DNA of 64,000 bases from Shewanella psychrophila (GCF_002005305.1 NZ_CP014782.1:1054001-1118000), one strand, 5' to 3'; positions 9,864 to 19,380 are shown, numbered from the stretch's first letter. Translations and numbers: made by a program. The notes: generated from the sequence alone by a model not told the origin.

Positions 9864-11549
9864 TTGGTTTTGATATTGGATAAATCTAAAACGCATCTGT
9901 TTATTTGGTTAACCATAGGCATTAGTCTATTTGTTCACGCTGCCGCACTGATTATTAGCAACACAATTCTAGAACTCTATGTCTGGCCACTGCCGGAGGC
10001 TCATTCATCTATCGAGATGTTCGGCTCTGCTATCGCCCTATTTCTTGCGCTCTTACTCATCGTCTTTGAGAAAAGCGGCCGGGGAACCAGCCACAATATT
10101 GAAATTGCCTGCGCTATGATAGCCATGGGGACATTGGATGGGTTTCACGCAATCGTCGAAGTTGGCCAACAATTTGTTTGGCTACACAGTTTAGCCACTC
10201 TGGCTGGCGGCCTGTTATTCTCCTCGTTTTTACTGACTAAGGGTGGCTTATCAAATAATTTCAAGGCACCTTGGATAACACTGGCACTTTCTATCTTAGT
10301 TGGCCTACTTAGCCTTGTATATGAGCCGTTAATTCCTATCATGGTTATTGATGGAAAGTTTACTCTAGCGGCTATGGGGCTCAATATTGTTGGCGGCATT
10401 GGATTCTTTATTGCTGCGTTTAAACTGATACAAACTAACCAAAAAACCAATAATATTAATGACCTGCTCTTTAGCATGCACTGTTTGTTATTTGGCGCCG
10501 CTGCGATCATGTTTGAGCAATCGGCATTATGGGATCTTGCATGGTGGGGCTGGCACTTGCTCAGATTGATGGCATACCTTGTCGCCGTCATTTTTTTAAT
10601 CTTAGAAGGTCTGGTGATATTAAAAGAGCTGAAACACTATCAGCGCAATTTAGAAGCCACCGTTCTCGATAGAACTCAAGATCTTGAAAATGCTAATCAG
10701 AATTTAAATCGCGCATTGATAGAGCTAACAGCCACCCAAGATCAACTGATCCAGCGAGAGAAAATGGCATCCCTTGGTGAGTTAGTTGCAGGCGTTGCCC
10801 ACGAGATCAATACCCCCATAGGTGTCGGCGTCACCTCAACCTCTTTTCTTGAGCAAAATGTCCAAAGGATCAGTCGAGCCTATAAGGCTAATGAGCTGTC
10901 ATCTGAAGAGCTAGAAAGCTTTATCGATACAACTGAGCAAACTTGCGAGTTGCTGACCTCAAATCTGCGCCGGGCAGCCTTGCTGGTCAGCAGTTTCAAA
11001 CTCGTTGCCGTAGAACCTTCAGATGTGAAAATGAGAGAGTTTAAAGTTAAGGAATATCTCGATGGGATAATTTTTTCAATCAATGATTCGGTTAAAGATC
11101 AGCGCTATAGAGTCATCTTAGATTGCGACCCCAATTTAGTCATAGTGAGCAAGCCTTGTACGCTATCGAAAATAATCAGAAATCTTATTCTCAATTCAGT
11201 CCATCACGCATTTAACTTTGACGGCAATGCCGATGACAGCTCAAAGGACGCCATTAGCAAAGGGCTTATCAATATCTCAATAGACTGCTGTGATGACGAG
11301 GTTCACTTAATATATCGGGACAACGGCATAGGATTAACTGATGAGCAGAAACAGAAAATATTCAATCCTTTCTATACCACTAGCCGCAACTGTGGCAGGG
11401 TCGGTCTAGGCGCACACGTCATCTACAATCAGGTTTTACAAGGGTTAAAAGGCTCGATAGAAGTCAGCAGTAAGTTTAATCAAGGAACCAGATTTGATAT
11501 TAGGTTCAATGTTAAGGGCAAACAAACCTTGTTGAACAACTCAATATAA
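9864..11549 (+). CDS. Membrane sensor histidine kinase
   Basis: A 561-residue kinase. Residues 10-255 hold about seven transmembrane helices, with a conserved-looking GTLDGFHAIVEVGQQFVWLHS in the middle, resembling MASE-type membrane sensor domains. A short coiled coil (about 258-300) leads to the phospho-acceptor H313 in GELVAGVAHEINTPIG. The ATPase part has NLILNSVHHAF (N box), DNGIGL (G1), FNPFYTT and VGLGAHV (G2-like). There is no receiver domain and no adjacent response regulator, so the partner is elsewhere. Translation appears to start at TTG 9864 because the only nearby ATG is followed at once by a stop codon; the true start is uncertain by a few codons. Confidence 0.85.
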   Translation: MVLILDKSKTHLFIWLTIGISLFVHAAALIISNTILELYVWPLPEAHSSIEMFGSAIALFLALLLIVFEKSGRGTSHNIEIACAMIAMGTLDGFHAIVEVGQQFVWLHSLATLAGGLLFSSFLLTKGGLSNNFKAPWITLALSILVGLLSLVYEPLIPIMVIDGKFTLAAMGLNIVGGIGFFIAAFKLIQTNQKTNNINDLLFSMHCLLFGAAAIMFEQSALWDLAWWGWHLLRLMAYLVAVIFLILEGLVILKELKHYQRNLEATVLDRTQDLENANQNLNRALIELTATQDQLIQREKMASLGELVAGVAHEINTPIGVGVTSTSFLEQNVQRISRAYKANELSSEELESFIDTTEQTCELLTSNLRRAALLVSSFKLVAVEPSDVKMREFKVKEYLDGIIFSINDSVKDQRYRVILDCDPNLVIVSKPCTLSKIIRNLILNSVHHAFNFDGNADDSSKDAISKGLINISIDCCDDEVHLIYRDNGIGLTDEQKQKIFNPFYTTSRNCGRVGLGAHVIYNQVLQGLKGSIEVSSKFNQGTRFDIRFNVKGKQTLLNNSI

Positions 11550-11552
11550 AAA

Positions 11553-11573
11553 GCAGCCGATGTTAACGGCTGC
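11553..11573. terminator. Convergent terminator
   Basis: A 7-bp perfect stem (GCAGCCG / CGGCTGC) with a 7-nt loop lies between the kinase gene and the minus-strand flavoprotein gene. On the minus strand a T run follows, so it mainly ends the flavoprotein transcript. Confidence 0.75.
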
Positions 11574-11601
11574 CTCGATGTTGAAACTATGCTAATAGGC
11601 A

Positions 11602-12753
11602 TTATTTCAGCGTTGCAACCTCTTTTCTTACACCTTCAACAACGGCTTCAACAACAGCTTCTGAATTTGTCAGATACGGTGAGTGTTCGGTGACTGTGGC
11701 ACGATCATCATCGTGATTTTTCTGGATATGGGTCATCAAATATTCTGCATCTCTCCATACACCACCTAAGGTTGCTGAGCCTCGGGTATATAGCCATGGT
11801 AGTCCAATAAAATACAATCCACCAACATCATCACTGATCCCACGATAATTACTCGGGTAGTTCATCTCATCAAAAGTGATATTTTCAATCCAGAAAAAGT
11901 TGGGTTTAAACCCTGTCGCCCAGATAATATTTTTGATGGTGCTGATGCTGCCTTTTTGAAATTTTATACTTGTCTGGTCTGCCGATAACGTTCTCCCCAT
12001 ATGGATCACATTCTTTCTTGCCAGCAATGTCTTCACGTCGGTACCAATAACCGGTTGCACACCCTTACTCAACCATTTACCAATTCTGCTAAAACGTGTC
12101 ACCGATAAAAAGCCTATTTTAGTGAACCACCACCATAAGGTTTTGCCTAATAATGACTGTGGTATAGCCGTGATTTTATCGGTTCCAGAGAAATGCACGG
12201 TGCGTCCAGTCGCTGCAATTTCAGATAAAATTTGTACCCCTGAATCTCCGGCACCTACCACTAAACAGTCTCCATCTTGCAGCTGTTGTGGGTTTTTGTA
12301 GTGTTCACTGTGTAATTGAAGCACATTTTCAGCGATATCAGCATGGCAAGGGGGTGTGTATGGTGTATGGAAGGGACCCGTGGCAATAATGATCTGTTTA
12401 GCCTGATAACGGCCCGTTTCACTGGTTATTTCAAAAATGCCATTCACTTTTCTTACTGAGGTGATTCTTTGATTAAATTCAATGGGGATAGAAAATTTTT
12501 CAACATAACTTTTTAAATAGTCTGCCACTTCATATTTATTGGGGTAATACCCTTTAGGAAAAGGAAATAACATACCCGGAAGATGGTTATATTCTGTAGG
12601 GGTAAACAACTTTAACGAATCCCAGCGTTTTAACCAGGGCGCACCTATGTGTTCATTGGCGTCTAAAATTAGGTAATCTTTATTATTTTTCGATAAGTTA
12701 TACGCCATAGACAGTCCAGACTGCCCTGCGCCAATAATGATAAATTCTTTCAT
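11602..12753 (-). CDS. CzcO-like flavin-dependent oxidoreductase
   Basis: A 383-residue FAD/NAD(P)H oxidoreductase of the group that includes CzcO and flavin monooxygenases. The FAD motif IIIGAGQSGLSMAYNL opens the protein. The second nucleotide motif is VVGAGDSGVQILSEIA near residue 170. IIWATGFKPNF is the typical late ATG motif. The substrate is unknown; CzcO is named from a metal-resistance locus, and no metal genes adjoin here. The last 30 residues (EHSPYLTNSEAVVEAVVEG...KEVATLK) do not belong to the usual family end and closely match the tail of the DsbA-like protein encoded next to it. A terminator lies just after the stop codon. Confidence 0.85.
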   Translation of the reverse strand: MKEFIIIGAGQSGLSMAYNLSKNNKDYLILDANEHIGAPWLKRWDSLKLFTPTEYNHLPGMLFPFPKGYYPNKYEVADYLKSYVEKFSIPIEFNQRITSVRKVNGIFEITSETGRYQAKQIIIATGPFHTPYTPPCHADIAENVLQLHSEHYKNPQQLQDGDCLVVGAGDSGVQILSEIAATGRTVHFSGTDKITAIPQSLLGKTLWWWFTKIGFLSVTRFSRIGKWLSKGVQPVIGTDVKTLLARKNVIHMGRTLSADQTSIKFQKGSISTIKNIIWATGFKPNFFWIENITFDEMNYPSNYRGISDDVGGLYFIGLPWLYTRGSATLGGVWRDAEYLMTHIQKNHDDDRATVTEHSPYLTNSEAVVEAVVEGVRKEVATLK

Positions 12754-12910
12754 GGATCCCTAATAAGTTGCTTATTAAAATTATTATGCGCGGCATTCTA
12801 ACAGATCAAAGCAAGCAAACCTGACTATTCGTCGAAAGGATGAACGATTTTGTAACAAAACTGGATGATTTTTAGGTCGACGTATATAAAACACACAATG
12901 TATGTTCATA

Positions 12911-12938
12911 AAAAACCACGGTCTTCACCGTGGTTTTT
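12911..12938 (-). terminator. Rho-independent terminator of the DsbA-like gene
   Basis: An 11-bp perfect stem (AAAAACCACGG / CCGTGGTTTTT) with a 6-nt loop, ending in a T run on both strands. It follows the minus-strand DsbA-family gene by 50 bp. Confidence 0.9.
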
Positions 12939-12989
12939 TTATGAGCGTGATTGATTCCGTGCTCGAGAGCATGGTTTATCACAAAGCGG

Positions 12990-13679
12990 CTATTTAAGCG
13001 CGGCGATCTCTTTTTCTACCGCTGCGACCACACCTTCTGGGTTGCTTAGGTACTTAGAGTGATCCACAAAAATGCCATGATCGCCTAAGGTCATGACCAA
13101 TGCCGGAAATGAGCTAGTGCCTATCATCTCTTGGATCTCGGCGATATCTGATAATACGTATTCAGCTTCACTGCTCAAGTCATCTTTGTAGACTTTATTT
13201 GAGGGTGACAACTTGAACTTTTCAACCACGTCATTGAAATCATGCTTAGTATCTAGCGGATTACCTTCGATGAAGTGTGCTCGTTGTAAGGCATTGAGCA
13301 CTGCCAACACTTTCTTCGGCTGCTTGCTCTGCATCCATCCCATCAAGTTTGCCGTTTTGAGCGAACTCTTAGGGCTGTTAACGTAACGAATGTGATCTCT
13401 GCCAAACTTAAGCCCGGTCAGTTTCGCAACTTCTTCCATTTGCTCTTCGCCTGCGCTATCTGTGCCATTGTAATGGGCGCTATGCAGCAGGTGAATATTC
13501 ATCTCAGGGTAAGCTTCATGAAGTGCGTTGACCAAAGGTGTGGCCGCGTAGCTCCATGGGCAATGGGAATCAAAGATAAAATACAGATCCTTGCTATCAT
13601 TTTCAGAGATAGGAGTCTCAGGATCAGAGAGAGGCAGCTCGGTAAACAGTTCTTGGGTCATTACTTGAGTCTTGGTCAA
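12990..13679 (-). CDS. DsbA-family thioredoxin-like protein (FrnE/HCCA type)
   Basis: A 229-residue cytoplasmic member of the DsbA superfamily. FIFDSHCPWSYAATPLVNAL carries the active-site CPWS near residue 40, with only one cysteine of the CxxC pair, as in 2-hydroxychromene-2-carboxylate isomerase and DsbA-like oxidoreductases without signal peptides. The late cis-proline segment SSFPALVM is typical for the fold. No signal peptide is present. The annotated first codon is TTG; ATG at 13661 gives a start six residues later and may be the real one. The C-terminal tail HSKYLSNPEGVVAAVEKEIA is echoed at the end of the downstream CzcO-like protein. Confidence 0.8.
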   Translation of the reverse strand: MTKTQVMTQELFTELPLSDPETPISENDSKDLYFIFDSHCPWSYAATPLVNALHEAYPEMNIHLLHSAHYNGTDSAGEEQMEEVAKLTGLKFGRDHIRYVNSPKSSLKTANLMGWMQSKQPKKVLAVLNALQRAHFIEGNPLDTKHDFNDVVEKFKLSPSNKVYKDDLSSEAEYVLSDIAEIQEMIGTSSFPALVMTLGDHGIFVDHSKYLSNPEGVVAAVEKEIAALK

Positions 13680-13768
13680 AATCAGATGGCAGTGATCCTA
13701 GTGAGTTTGTCTTCAATATTCAATCTTTGTCTTAAGAAGTTTGACTCACACCCTAGCGCCGATCCAAT

Positions 13769-14152
13769 TTGTCCTTACTTCACACACCAGCGAGTGCCGA
13801 GAATAAAGTGATCAGTTTCTGGCAATCTGTGGGATTTTCGGCTCGCGGCGCCAGCTTATATGAGGCCTTGCATTACGCACTATTTGCTGTAGAACTGGTT
13901 GAAAAAGACATCATGTTGATGGACAAGGACGTCCTTCCCCACAACTGGCAAGAAGATCCTGCACCTGCAGATACCGCAGGGTGATGAATGGTTAATCAGT
14001 CAAAGCAGTCTGGCCCTGTGTATTCCCTCAAGCATAGTGACTCGTGATCGCAACTTTCTGCTCATGTGGACCATCCCGTTTTCGATGACATAATGAATAC
14101 TGTGGTAGAGCTGGAGTTCTCCATGGATAGACGACTACTATCCGCCAATTAA
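13769..14152 (+). pseudogene. Degraded RES-domain toxin gene
   Basis: Pieces of a RES-domain toxin (the toxin of Xre-RES systems, which consumes NAD) can be read through frame changes. The first piece (13769-13981) contains FSARGASLYEALHYALFAVE, matching the RES block before the active-site glutamate, then VLPHNWQEDPAP. After a frame change near 13970 it continues GDEWLISQSSLALCIPSSIV and NFLL. A one-base loss near 14067 must be repaired to read VDHPVFDDIMNTVVELEFSM, the usual end of the domain, with a stop at 14150-14152. The N-terminal third and any Xre antitoxin gene are missing. I assign the family from the order of these blocks; a profile search would settle it. Confidence 0.65.
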
Positions 14153-14282
14153 GGCGTTTTTCTTATACTTATTGATATTATTCGCTTACTTGAATTAGTC
14201 CCCCGATGAAAATGAGCAAAATACCTCTAGCCCATCCTATTGACTATGCTTAGGACTAGGCTATCACCTTTGCTCAACACTG

Positions 14283-15839
14283 ATGACTCTTCGACAATTT
14301 TCGTTTGTATATTCTATTTGTCTGATGTGCATATTCTCTGCGCTTCTTATCGGATATCGCTATTATTTTGAGTATCCACATATACTGCAACGAATAGTCA
14401 TGTTGCAAACACGGGAACTACACGCGGTAGACATCATGATCGACCAGCACTTACAACAACTGGCGATCAGCAATTATGACTACGCGGTGTGGGATGAAAG
14501 CTATGAGTTTATCCAATACCCCACACGTGCATTCATTAACGCAAACTTCCTTGATGATACCTTCACCTCATTGAAAATTGACGGTGCAGTTTTTGTTGGG
14601 AAAAACAAACAAATACAATGGGAGCGTGGGTTTGACTATATTGAAGAGCATGCCCTGAATGATGAACTCTTGGATGTAGTGACAGCAGATATCATCAATA
14701 TAACCTATCCTACGTCCTCTCAAACCGACAATGTTCCTCAAAAAAAAGGGTTTATTAGCACCCGGTATGGTCCGGTTATGTTTGCCTCAACCCAACTCAG
14801 ACAGTCCGATCGTTCCGGGCAGCAGGTAGGCATGCTATTGTTTTTTCGTAAAATTAGACTGTCATTTATTGATCAACTGGCGGTTTTTTCTCAACTGAGC
14901 ATAAGCCAGGGGGACATAAATTCACTGCAAAGCACAGATCACCTTCCAGAAATATCAGCATCATTAGTCGATGAACCCTTCAGCCTGACTCGGCAGAGGG
15001 TGATTAAAGACATTAACGGAAACCCCATAATCCTGTTAAATATACGCCATCAGCATAATGATCCCCCGCCTTTTTTTAGTCACACGCTACTGATAATATT
15101 GATTGTACTGATCATGCTGCCTTTTATACTGCAAGGGATTGTTTATTTTCAACTTATTCGACCATTAACCAGAGGTATCACCAATATCGTCCACATGATC
15201 CATCGGGGTGAACTGAGCCCATTAACAGAGACGTCCACGATTGTAGACTTTCAAAAATTGATCACCAGTTTCAATCAACTCGTTAGTATTGTTAATCAGC
15301 AACAACAAGCCCTGGAGGCTTTAGCGCTTAAAGATGGTCTCACTGGGATCGCAAATAGACGGGCTTTTGAACACCATCTGTCGTTAAGCTGGTCTCTGAC
15401 TCAACGTAATACACTGCCTCTGGCTATAGTGATGCTTGATATCGATTTTTTTAAACATTATAACGATAATCTTGGTCATCAGGCTGGAGATGCTGCAATT
15501 CGTCAGGTGGCGGCCACGTTATCGCAAAACCTTGGACGTAATGATGATATGGTCGCCAGATACGGAGGTGAAGAGTTTGCGATTATACTCATCAACACAG
15601 ACATCCCCCAAGTGAAAAGCCTGATGAACAAGCTACTACTCGCGGTGAGAGAACTGGCAATTTCACACCCACAATCATCAGTATCTAGCCAGCTGACAAT
15701 CAGCCTTGGCGCGGCTGTCACGACTCAATTTGAGTGTAGCTCAGTGGATGAATTACTCCAGCATGCAGATCAAGCCCTATACCTGGCAAAATCAGCAGGA
15801 CGAAACAACGCCATGTTGTGGAGATCATCGTCTCCCTAA
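14283..15839 (+). CDS. CHASE4-type membrane diguanylate cyclase
   Basis: A 518-residue inner-membrane enzyme expected to make cyclic di-GMP. Residues 8-28 and about 266-292 are transmembrane helices enclosing a periplasmic domain with NYDYAVWDESYEFI (61-77), the hallmark of CHASE4. A short HAMP-like linker follows (about 292-345). The GGDEF domain begins with DGLTGIANRR (351) and carries the active GGEEF at 428-432. The product-inhibition site RNDD (419-422) lies five residues before it. All key residues are present, so it should be active and feedback-regulated. It is a single-gene unit. Confidence 0.9.
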   Translation: MTLRQFSFVYSICLMCIFSALLIGYRYYFEYPHILQRIVMLQTRELHAVDIMIDQHLQQLAISNYDYAVWDESYEFIQYPTRAFINANFLDDTFTSLKIDGAVFVGKNKQIQWERGFDYIEEHALNDELLDVVTADIINITYPTSSQTDNVPQKKGFISTRYGPVMFASTQLRQSDRSGQQVGMLLFFRKIRLSFIDQLAVFSQLSISQGDINSLQSTDHLPEISASLVDEPFSLTRQRVIKDINGNPIILLNIRHQHNDPPPFFSHTLLIILIVLIMLPFILQGIVYFQLIRPLTRGITNIVHMIHRGELSPLTETSTIVDFQKLITSFNQLVSIVNQQQQALEALALKDGLTGIANRRAFEHHLSLSWSLTQRNTLPLAIVMLDIDFFKHYNDNLGHQAGDAAIRQVAATLSQNLGRNDDMVARYGGEEFAIILINTDIPQVKSLMNKLLLAVRELAISHPQSSVSSQLTISLGAAVTTQFECSSVDELLQHADQALYLAKSAGRNNAMLWRSSSP

Positions 15840-15880
15840 TTAGCTCAATCCTGACAACCAGCACTGACAACCAACAAAAA

Positions 15881-15903
15881 GCCCATCAAAAATATTGATG
15901 AGC
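15881..15903. terminator. Bidirectional terminator
   Basis: A 9-bp stem with one mismatch (GCCCATCAA / TTGATGAGC) and an AAATA loop, with AAAAA before and TTTT after, lies between the convergent cyclase and aspA genes. Confidence 0.8.
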
Positions 15904-15953
15904 CTTTTACCGACTACAATATGCTAAAGCCGCTCAACTAATTGGCTCTGGTG

Positions 15954-17396
15954 CTATTTAATGAAGCGTTGAGCCTTGTACTGCGGGTTCATTAGGTTTT
16001 CGATTGAAAATATTTCATCGAGTTCTTCCTCACAAAGCAGGCCTCTTTCCAATACCACTTCACGGACATTCTTACCGGTTTCTGCACAGATTTTACCTAT
16101 GATGTCACCTTCATGGTGACCAATAAAAGGATTGAGGTAAGTTATGATGCCGATAGAATTTAGTACAAACTCCTGACAGGTTTCGCGATTTGCCGTGATG
16201 CCTTGAATACATTTGTCTTTCAATGAAAAACAGGCATTTTCCAGCAGAGAAAGAGACTCGAACAGGCATTGACCTATCACAGGCTCCATGACGTTGAGCT
16301 GTAACTGCCCCGCTTCTGCAGCCATGGTGATGGTCAAATCATTGCCACAAACCTTGAATGCCACCTGATTCACCACTTCAGGGATAACAGGATTGACTTT
16401 AGCTGGCATGATGGATGAACCCGCCTGCATCTCTGGTAAGTTGATCTCATTTAAGCCTGTACGCGGCCCGGACGACAGCAAACGTAAATCGTTACAGATT
16501 TTGGATAACTTAATAGCAAAGCGCTTCAACGCGCTCGATAGCATGACATAGGCACCACAGTCTGAGGTTGCCTCAACCAAATCCTCTGCGGGCACGAAGT
16601 CGTGACCGGTGATCTCGGCAAGTTTAGCTATCGCCAAGGCCGAGTAACCATCAGGGGTATTGAGCCCGGTCCCAATCGCCGTCGCGCCTAAGTTAATCTC
16701 TAGCAATAGCTCCTGACAACGTCTAATGCTTTTGATCTCTTCTTTAAGCGTGATACCGAAAGCGCGGAACTCTTGACCTAAAGTCATAGGCACTGCATCT
16801 TGCAGCTGAGTACGCCCCATCTTCAAGACATCACTGAATTCTTCAGATTTAGCCAGTAAGGTATCAATCAGCAAAGATAATGCCTCAAGCACAGTATTGG
16901 TTCGCTCAAACAGGGCAACGCGGAACCCCGTTGGATAAGCGTCGTTAGTGCTCTGGCTCTTATTCACATGATCGTTGGGATTGATATGGCTATAGCTACC
17001 TTTAGCCTGGCCAAGCTGCTCTAGGGCTATATTGGCAATGACTTCATTGGTGTTCATGTTGACCGACGTACCGGCCCCGCCCTGAAAAGCGTCAACCGGA
17101 AATTGTGAGTAATACTCATCGGTAGCTAATAAAGTGTCACAGGCCTTAATGATTGACTCGGCAATATCATTGGGGATGGTGCCAAGTTCGGCATTGGCCA
17201 TGGCTGCGGCTTTCTTGGTTTTTACCATGCCGCGAACAAATTCGACGCAATCGCCAATTTTCTCATTACTGATGTTAAAGTTTTCTATCGCTCTTAAGGT
17301 ATGAATGCCGTAGTAAGCATCATTGGGGATCTCTTTTGAGCCTAATAGATCGGTTTCTGAACGTGTGCCTTCTGCGAAGCTATACATTACTGTCAT
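15954..17396 (-). CDS. aspA: Aspartate ammonia-lyase
   Basis: A cytoplasmic enzyme converting L-aspartate to fumarate and ammonia. The region starting TDLLGSKEIPNDAYYGIHTLRAIENF matches the N-terminus of E. coli AspA closely. GRTQLQDAVPMTLGQEF and the fumarase/aspartase signature GSSIMPAKVNPV are intact, so the enzyme should be active. The frame is open 37 codons further upstream (to 17507), but that extension is not in the family and has no ribosome site, so I placed the start at ATG 17396; ATG 17387 fits equally well. It is a single-gene unit. Confidence 0.9.
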   Translation of the reverse strand: MTVMYSFAEGTRSETDLLGSKEIPNDAYYGIHTLRAIENFNISNEKIGDCVEFVRGMVKTKKAAAMANAELGTIPNDIAESIIKACDTLLATDEYYSQFPVDAFQGGAGTSVNMNTNEVIANIALEQLGQAKGSYSHINPNDHVNKSQSTNDAYPTGFRVALFERTNTVLEALSLLIDTLLAKSEEFSDVLKMGRTQLQDAVPMTLGQEFRAFGITLKEEIKSIRRCQELLLEINLGATAIGTGLNTPDGYSALAIAKLAEITGHDFVPAEDLVEATSDCGAYVMLSSALKRFAIKLSKICNDLRLLSSGPRTGLNEINLPEMQAGSSIMPAKVNPVIPEVVNQVAFKVCGNDLTITMAAEAGQLQLNVMEPVIGQCLFESLSLLENACFSLKDKCIQGITANRETCQEFVLNSIGIITYLNPFIGHHEGDIIGKICAETGKNVREVVLERGLLCEEELDEIFSIENLMNPQYKAQRFIK

Positions 17397-17638
17397 TGAT
17401 ATTCTGCTTGTTTTGAGGTCTATTCTGGGGTCTTCAAGTCTGGTACTAAGGTCTGATTCCAAGGCATTAGTCCAGCCAAATGTATCAATCGCAGATGAGG
17501 GTAACATGGGAGTATAAAGCGGGTAAATCGCCTCTTGAGAATAGTTTAAACTGTCTTGATATAACGCATTTACTCTAGCCTTTTATGGATAATTCCCATT
17601 GTTATCTCACAATTTTATTACAATAAAAGAAACTGTCT

Positions 17639-17893
17639 TTAACGCCGCAGTTTTACTTTACTCCACTTTCTATCTTGATCCATATAAGACACACAAGCTT
17701 GGCCGCAGGCATTCTGACAACAGCCATCATCAACCACGCCACATAACTCGCCACTTCGCCATAATGACTCCGTTGCGACAAGAAATACCGACGGCGATAG
17801 GCCAGAGCCCTGAAGTAGAGATTCAGGCTTGTCAGGCTGTTGTAATTGTTTGATTATTTTGAGTTTAGCTGTTGATAGCAGATCAGATTTCAT
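17639..17893 (-). CDS. Small Cys-rich hypothetical protein
   Basis: An 84-residue protein with a basic helical N-terminus (KLKIIKQLQQPDKPESLL) and a cysteine cluster CGVVDDGCCQNACGQAC near the C-terminus, followed by a basic end. The five closely spaced cysteines suggest a metal site or disulphides. The ATG at 17893 is preceded by GGAG nine bases away; an in-frame ATG five codons upstream overlaps that ribosome site and is less likely. I do not recognise the family. It is convergent with nothing and lies between aspA and the dapA-like operon. Confidence 0.55.
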   Translation of the reverse strand: MKSDLLSTAKLKIIKQLQQPDKPESLLQGSGLSPSVFLVATESLWRSGELCGVVDDGCCQNACGQACVSYMDQDRKWSKVKLRR

Positions 17894-18034
17894 GGCTGAT
17901 AGCTCCATTAATGACGTCGCAAGAGATTATAGATGAAGAGCCATCAAATAGTTTGATAGCTCTGCATGGCTATGTAGGTCAGGTTAAGGCTTGATACCTT
18001 ATTTTTCAGATGGATATTATTCCATTACGATGAA

Positions 18035-18934
18035 TTAATTGAATCGGCCTAAGTCGACCAGAATTCTTCTCAAGGCCACATGTTCTCTCGCGGGTAAGTC
18101 TTTTAACGGCAATCTGGGGGAGCCCACATCGGTTCCTTGAAGTTTCAAGCCAACTTTGATACTCGCGGCCAAGCCTTGCTTAACGATAAACTCCAGAAAA
18201 GTGATCTGCTGGTAGAAGAGGTTTCTGGCCTTGTTATTGTCACCACTCTTGATGCTATCGAACAATTGCTTAGGCAGATCACCTATCAATATCGGCGCCG
18301 CACTGCACCAACCTTTAGCCCCAGCATTAATGGCTTCTAAAGCCAGATAATTACAACCATTGTAGAAAGGTAGTGTGCCATTAGAGAGCATATGGAGTTG
18401 ATGCATCCTGCGAATGTCACCACTGCTTTCCTTGACCATGGTCACATTGGTAATACTGTTGACCATCTTGCACATAAATTCCGGTGACATGTCTATGCCA
18501 CTGGTCGACGGATTATTATAGACCATGATAGGCACAGAAATCGCATCAGAGATGGCCTGGTAATGAGCAAAAATCTCATCTTCACTCAGCTTGTAATACG
18601 ACATAGGCGATACCATGACGGCTTTCACCCCCGCCTTATCGGCAAATACAGCCCGAGCAACGGCATCGGGAGTTGTTAGCTCAGAAATGCCGATGATAAC
18701 GGGCACTCTATCCGCCACATGATGTATGGTGGCTAATGCCGTTTCTTCCCACTCGGCGGTATTCAGATACGCCCCTTCTCCTGCGCTGCCTAATGCTGCG
18801 ATGGCACTCGATCCCGACGAGATTAATCCATCGATGATGCCTTGCAGCTGCAAAATATTGACGGCACCTGTGACATCAGAGAAAGGGGTGATGGGATATC
18901 CTATGATCCCGGTCAGTTCTAAAGTCTTATTCAT
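18035..18934 (-). CDS. DapA/NanA-family aldolase or lyase
   Basis: A 299-residue TIM-barrel enzyme of the dihydrodipicolinate synthase / N-acetylneuraminate lyase family. The Schiff-base lysine is in MVKESSGD and the conserved tyrosine in MVYNNPSTSG. The early GSAGEGAYL corresponds to the substrate-carboxylate loop GTTGE-type motif. Its ATG overlaps the stop codon of the cupin gene, so the two are translationally coupled. The surroundings (cupin protein, divergent LysR regulator) suggest a catabolic lyase rather than lysine synthesis. The substrate is not known. Confidence 0.85.
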   Translation of the reverse strand: MNKTLELTGIIGYPITPFSDVTGAVNILQLQGIIDGLISSGSSAIAALGSAGEGAYLNTAEWEETALATIHHVADRVPVIIGISELTTPDAVARAVFADKAGVKAVMVSPMSYYKLSEDEIFAHYQAISDAISVPIMVYNNPSTSGIDMSPEFMCKMVNSITNVTMVKESSGDIRRMHQLHMLSNGTLPFYNGCNYLALEAINAGAKGWCSAAPILIGDLPKQLFDSIKSGDNNKARNLFYQQITFLEFIVKQGLAASIKVGLKLQGTDVGSPRLPLKDLPAREHVALRRILVDLGRFN

Positions 18935-19380
18935 TATGCTTCCTCTCTGATAGCCAGTTGACCAAGGTTCTGTAACATGGGGGCATTTTCACAGGCCAGA
19001 TATTTAGCCGGGTGAGTTGGGTTGGTATTAACATGGTGATGCCAAGCCCAGTTAGGGATATAGATAACATCACCGGCCTGCCAGTCGATTTTTTGATCTT
19101 CAATCATTGAGTAGCCTTCTCCTTCGAGAATATAAGCCAAGGTTTCATAGCTGTGTCGATGGCGATTAGATCTGTCACCAGGCAACAAACCGCCGATGGT
19201 CATGCTGATAGAATTACTCGGCAAGTTGACGATATGCACTGGGTGTTTACGTTCTTTAGAAAAGGTGTTGCTTACATCATTTTTCTCTACCGCTTTATGG
19301 GCTAGAACTTGAGGTAAATGCGCTTGCAAACTCGATTTGGTTTCACCAAAATCTGCTGAACTGAATTTTTTTGTAGTCAT
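18934..19380 (-). CDS. Cupin-domain protein
   Basis: A 148-residue single-domain cupin. The first cupin motif is visible in NRHRHSYETLAYILEGEGYSMI and the second in AGDVIYIPNWAWHHHVN, giving the usual two-His-Glu-His metal set. It is the first gene of a two-gene operon with the DapA-like lyase. Cupins in such operons are dioxygenases, isomerases or ligand-binding proteins, and this one cannot be assigned. A palindromic LysR-type site lies about 90 bp upstream. Confidence 0.8.
   Translation of the reverse strand: MTTKKFSSADFGETKSSLQAHLPQVLAHKAVEKNDVSNTFSKERKHPVHIVNLPSNSISMTIGGLLPGDRSNRHRHSYETLAYILEGEGYSMIEDQKIDWQAGDVIYIPNWAWHHHVNTNPTHPAKYLACENAPMLQNLGQLAIREEA

Noticed and set aside
15954..17507. 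Long N-terminal extension of AspA
   Set aside because: The extra 37 residues are not found in the family and have no ribosome site; a start at 17396 or 17387 fits better.
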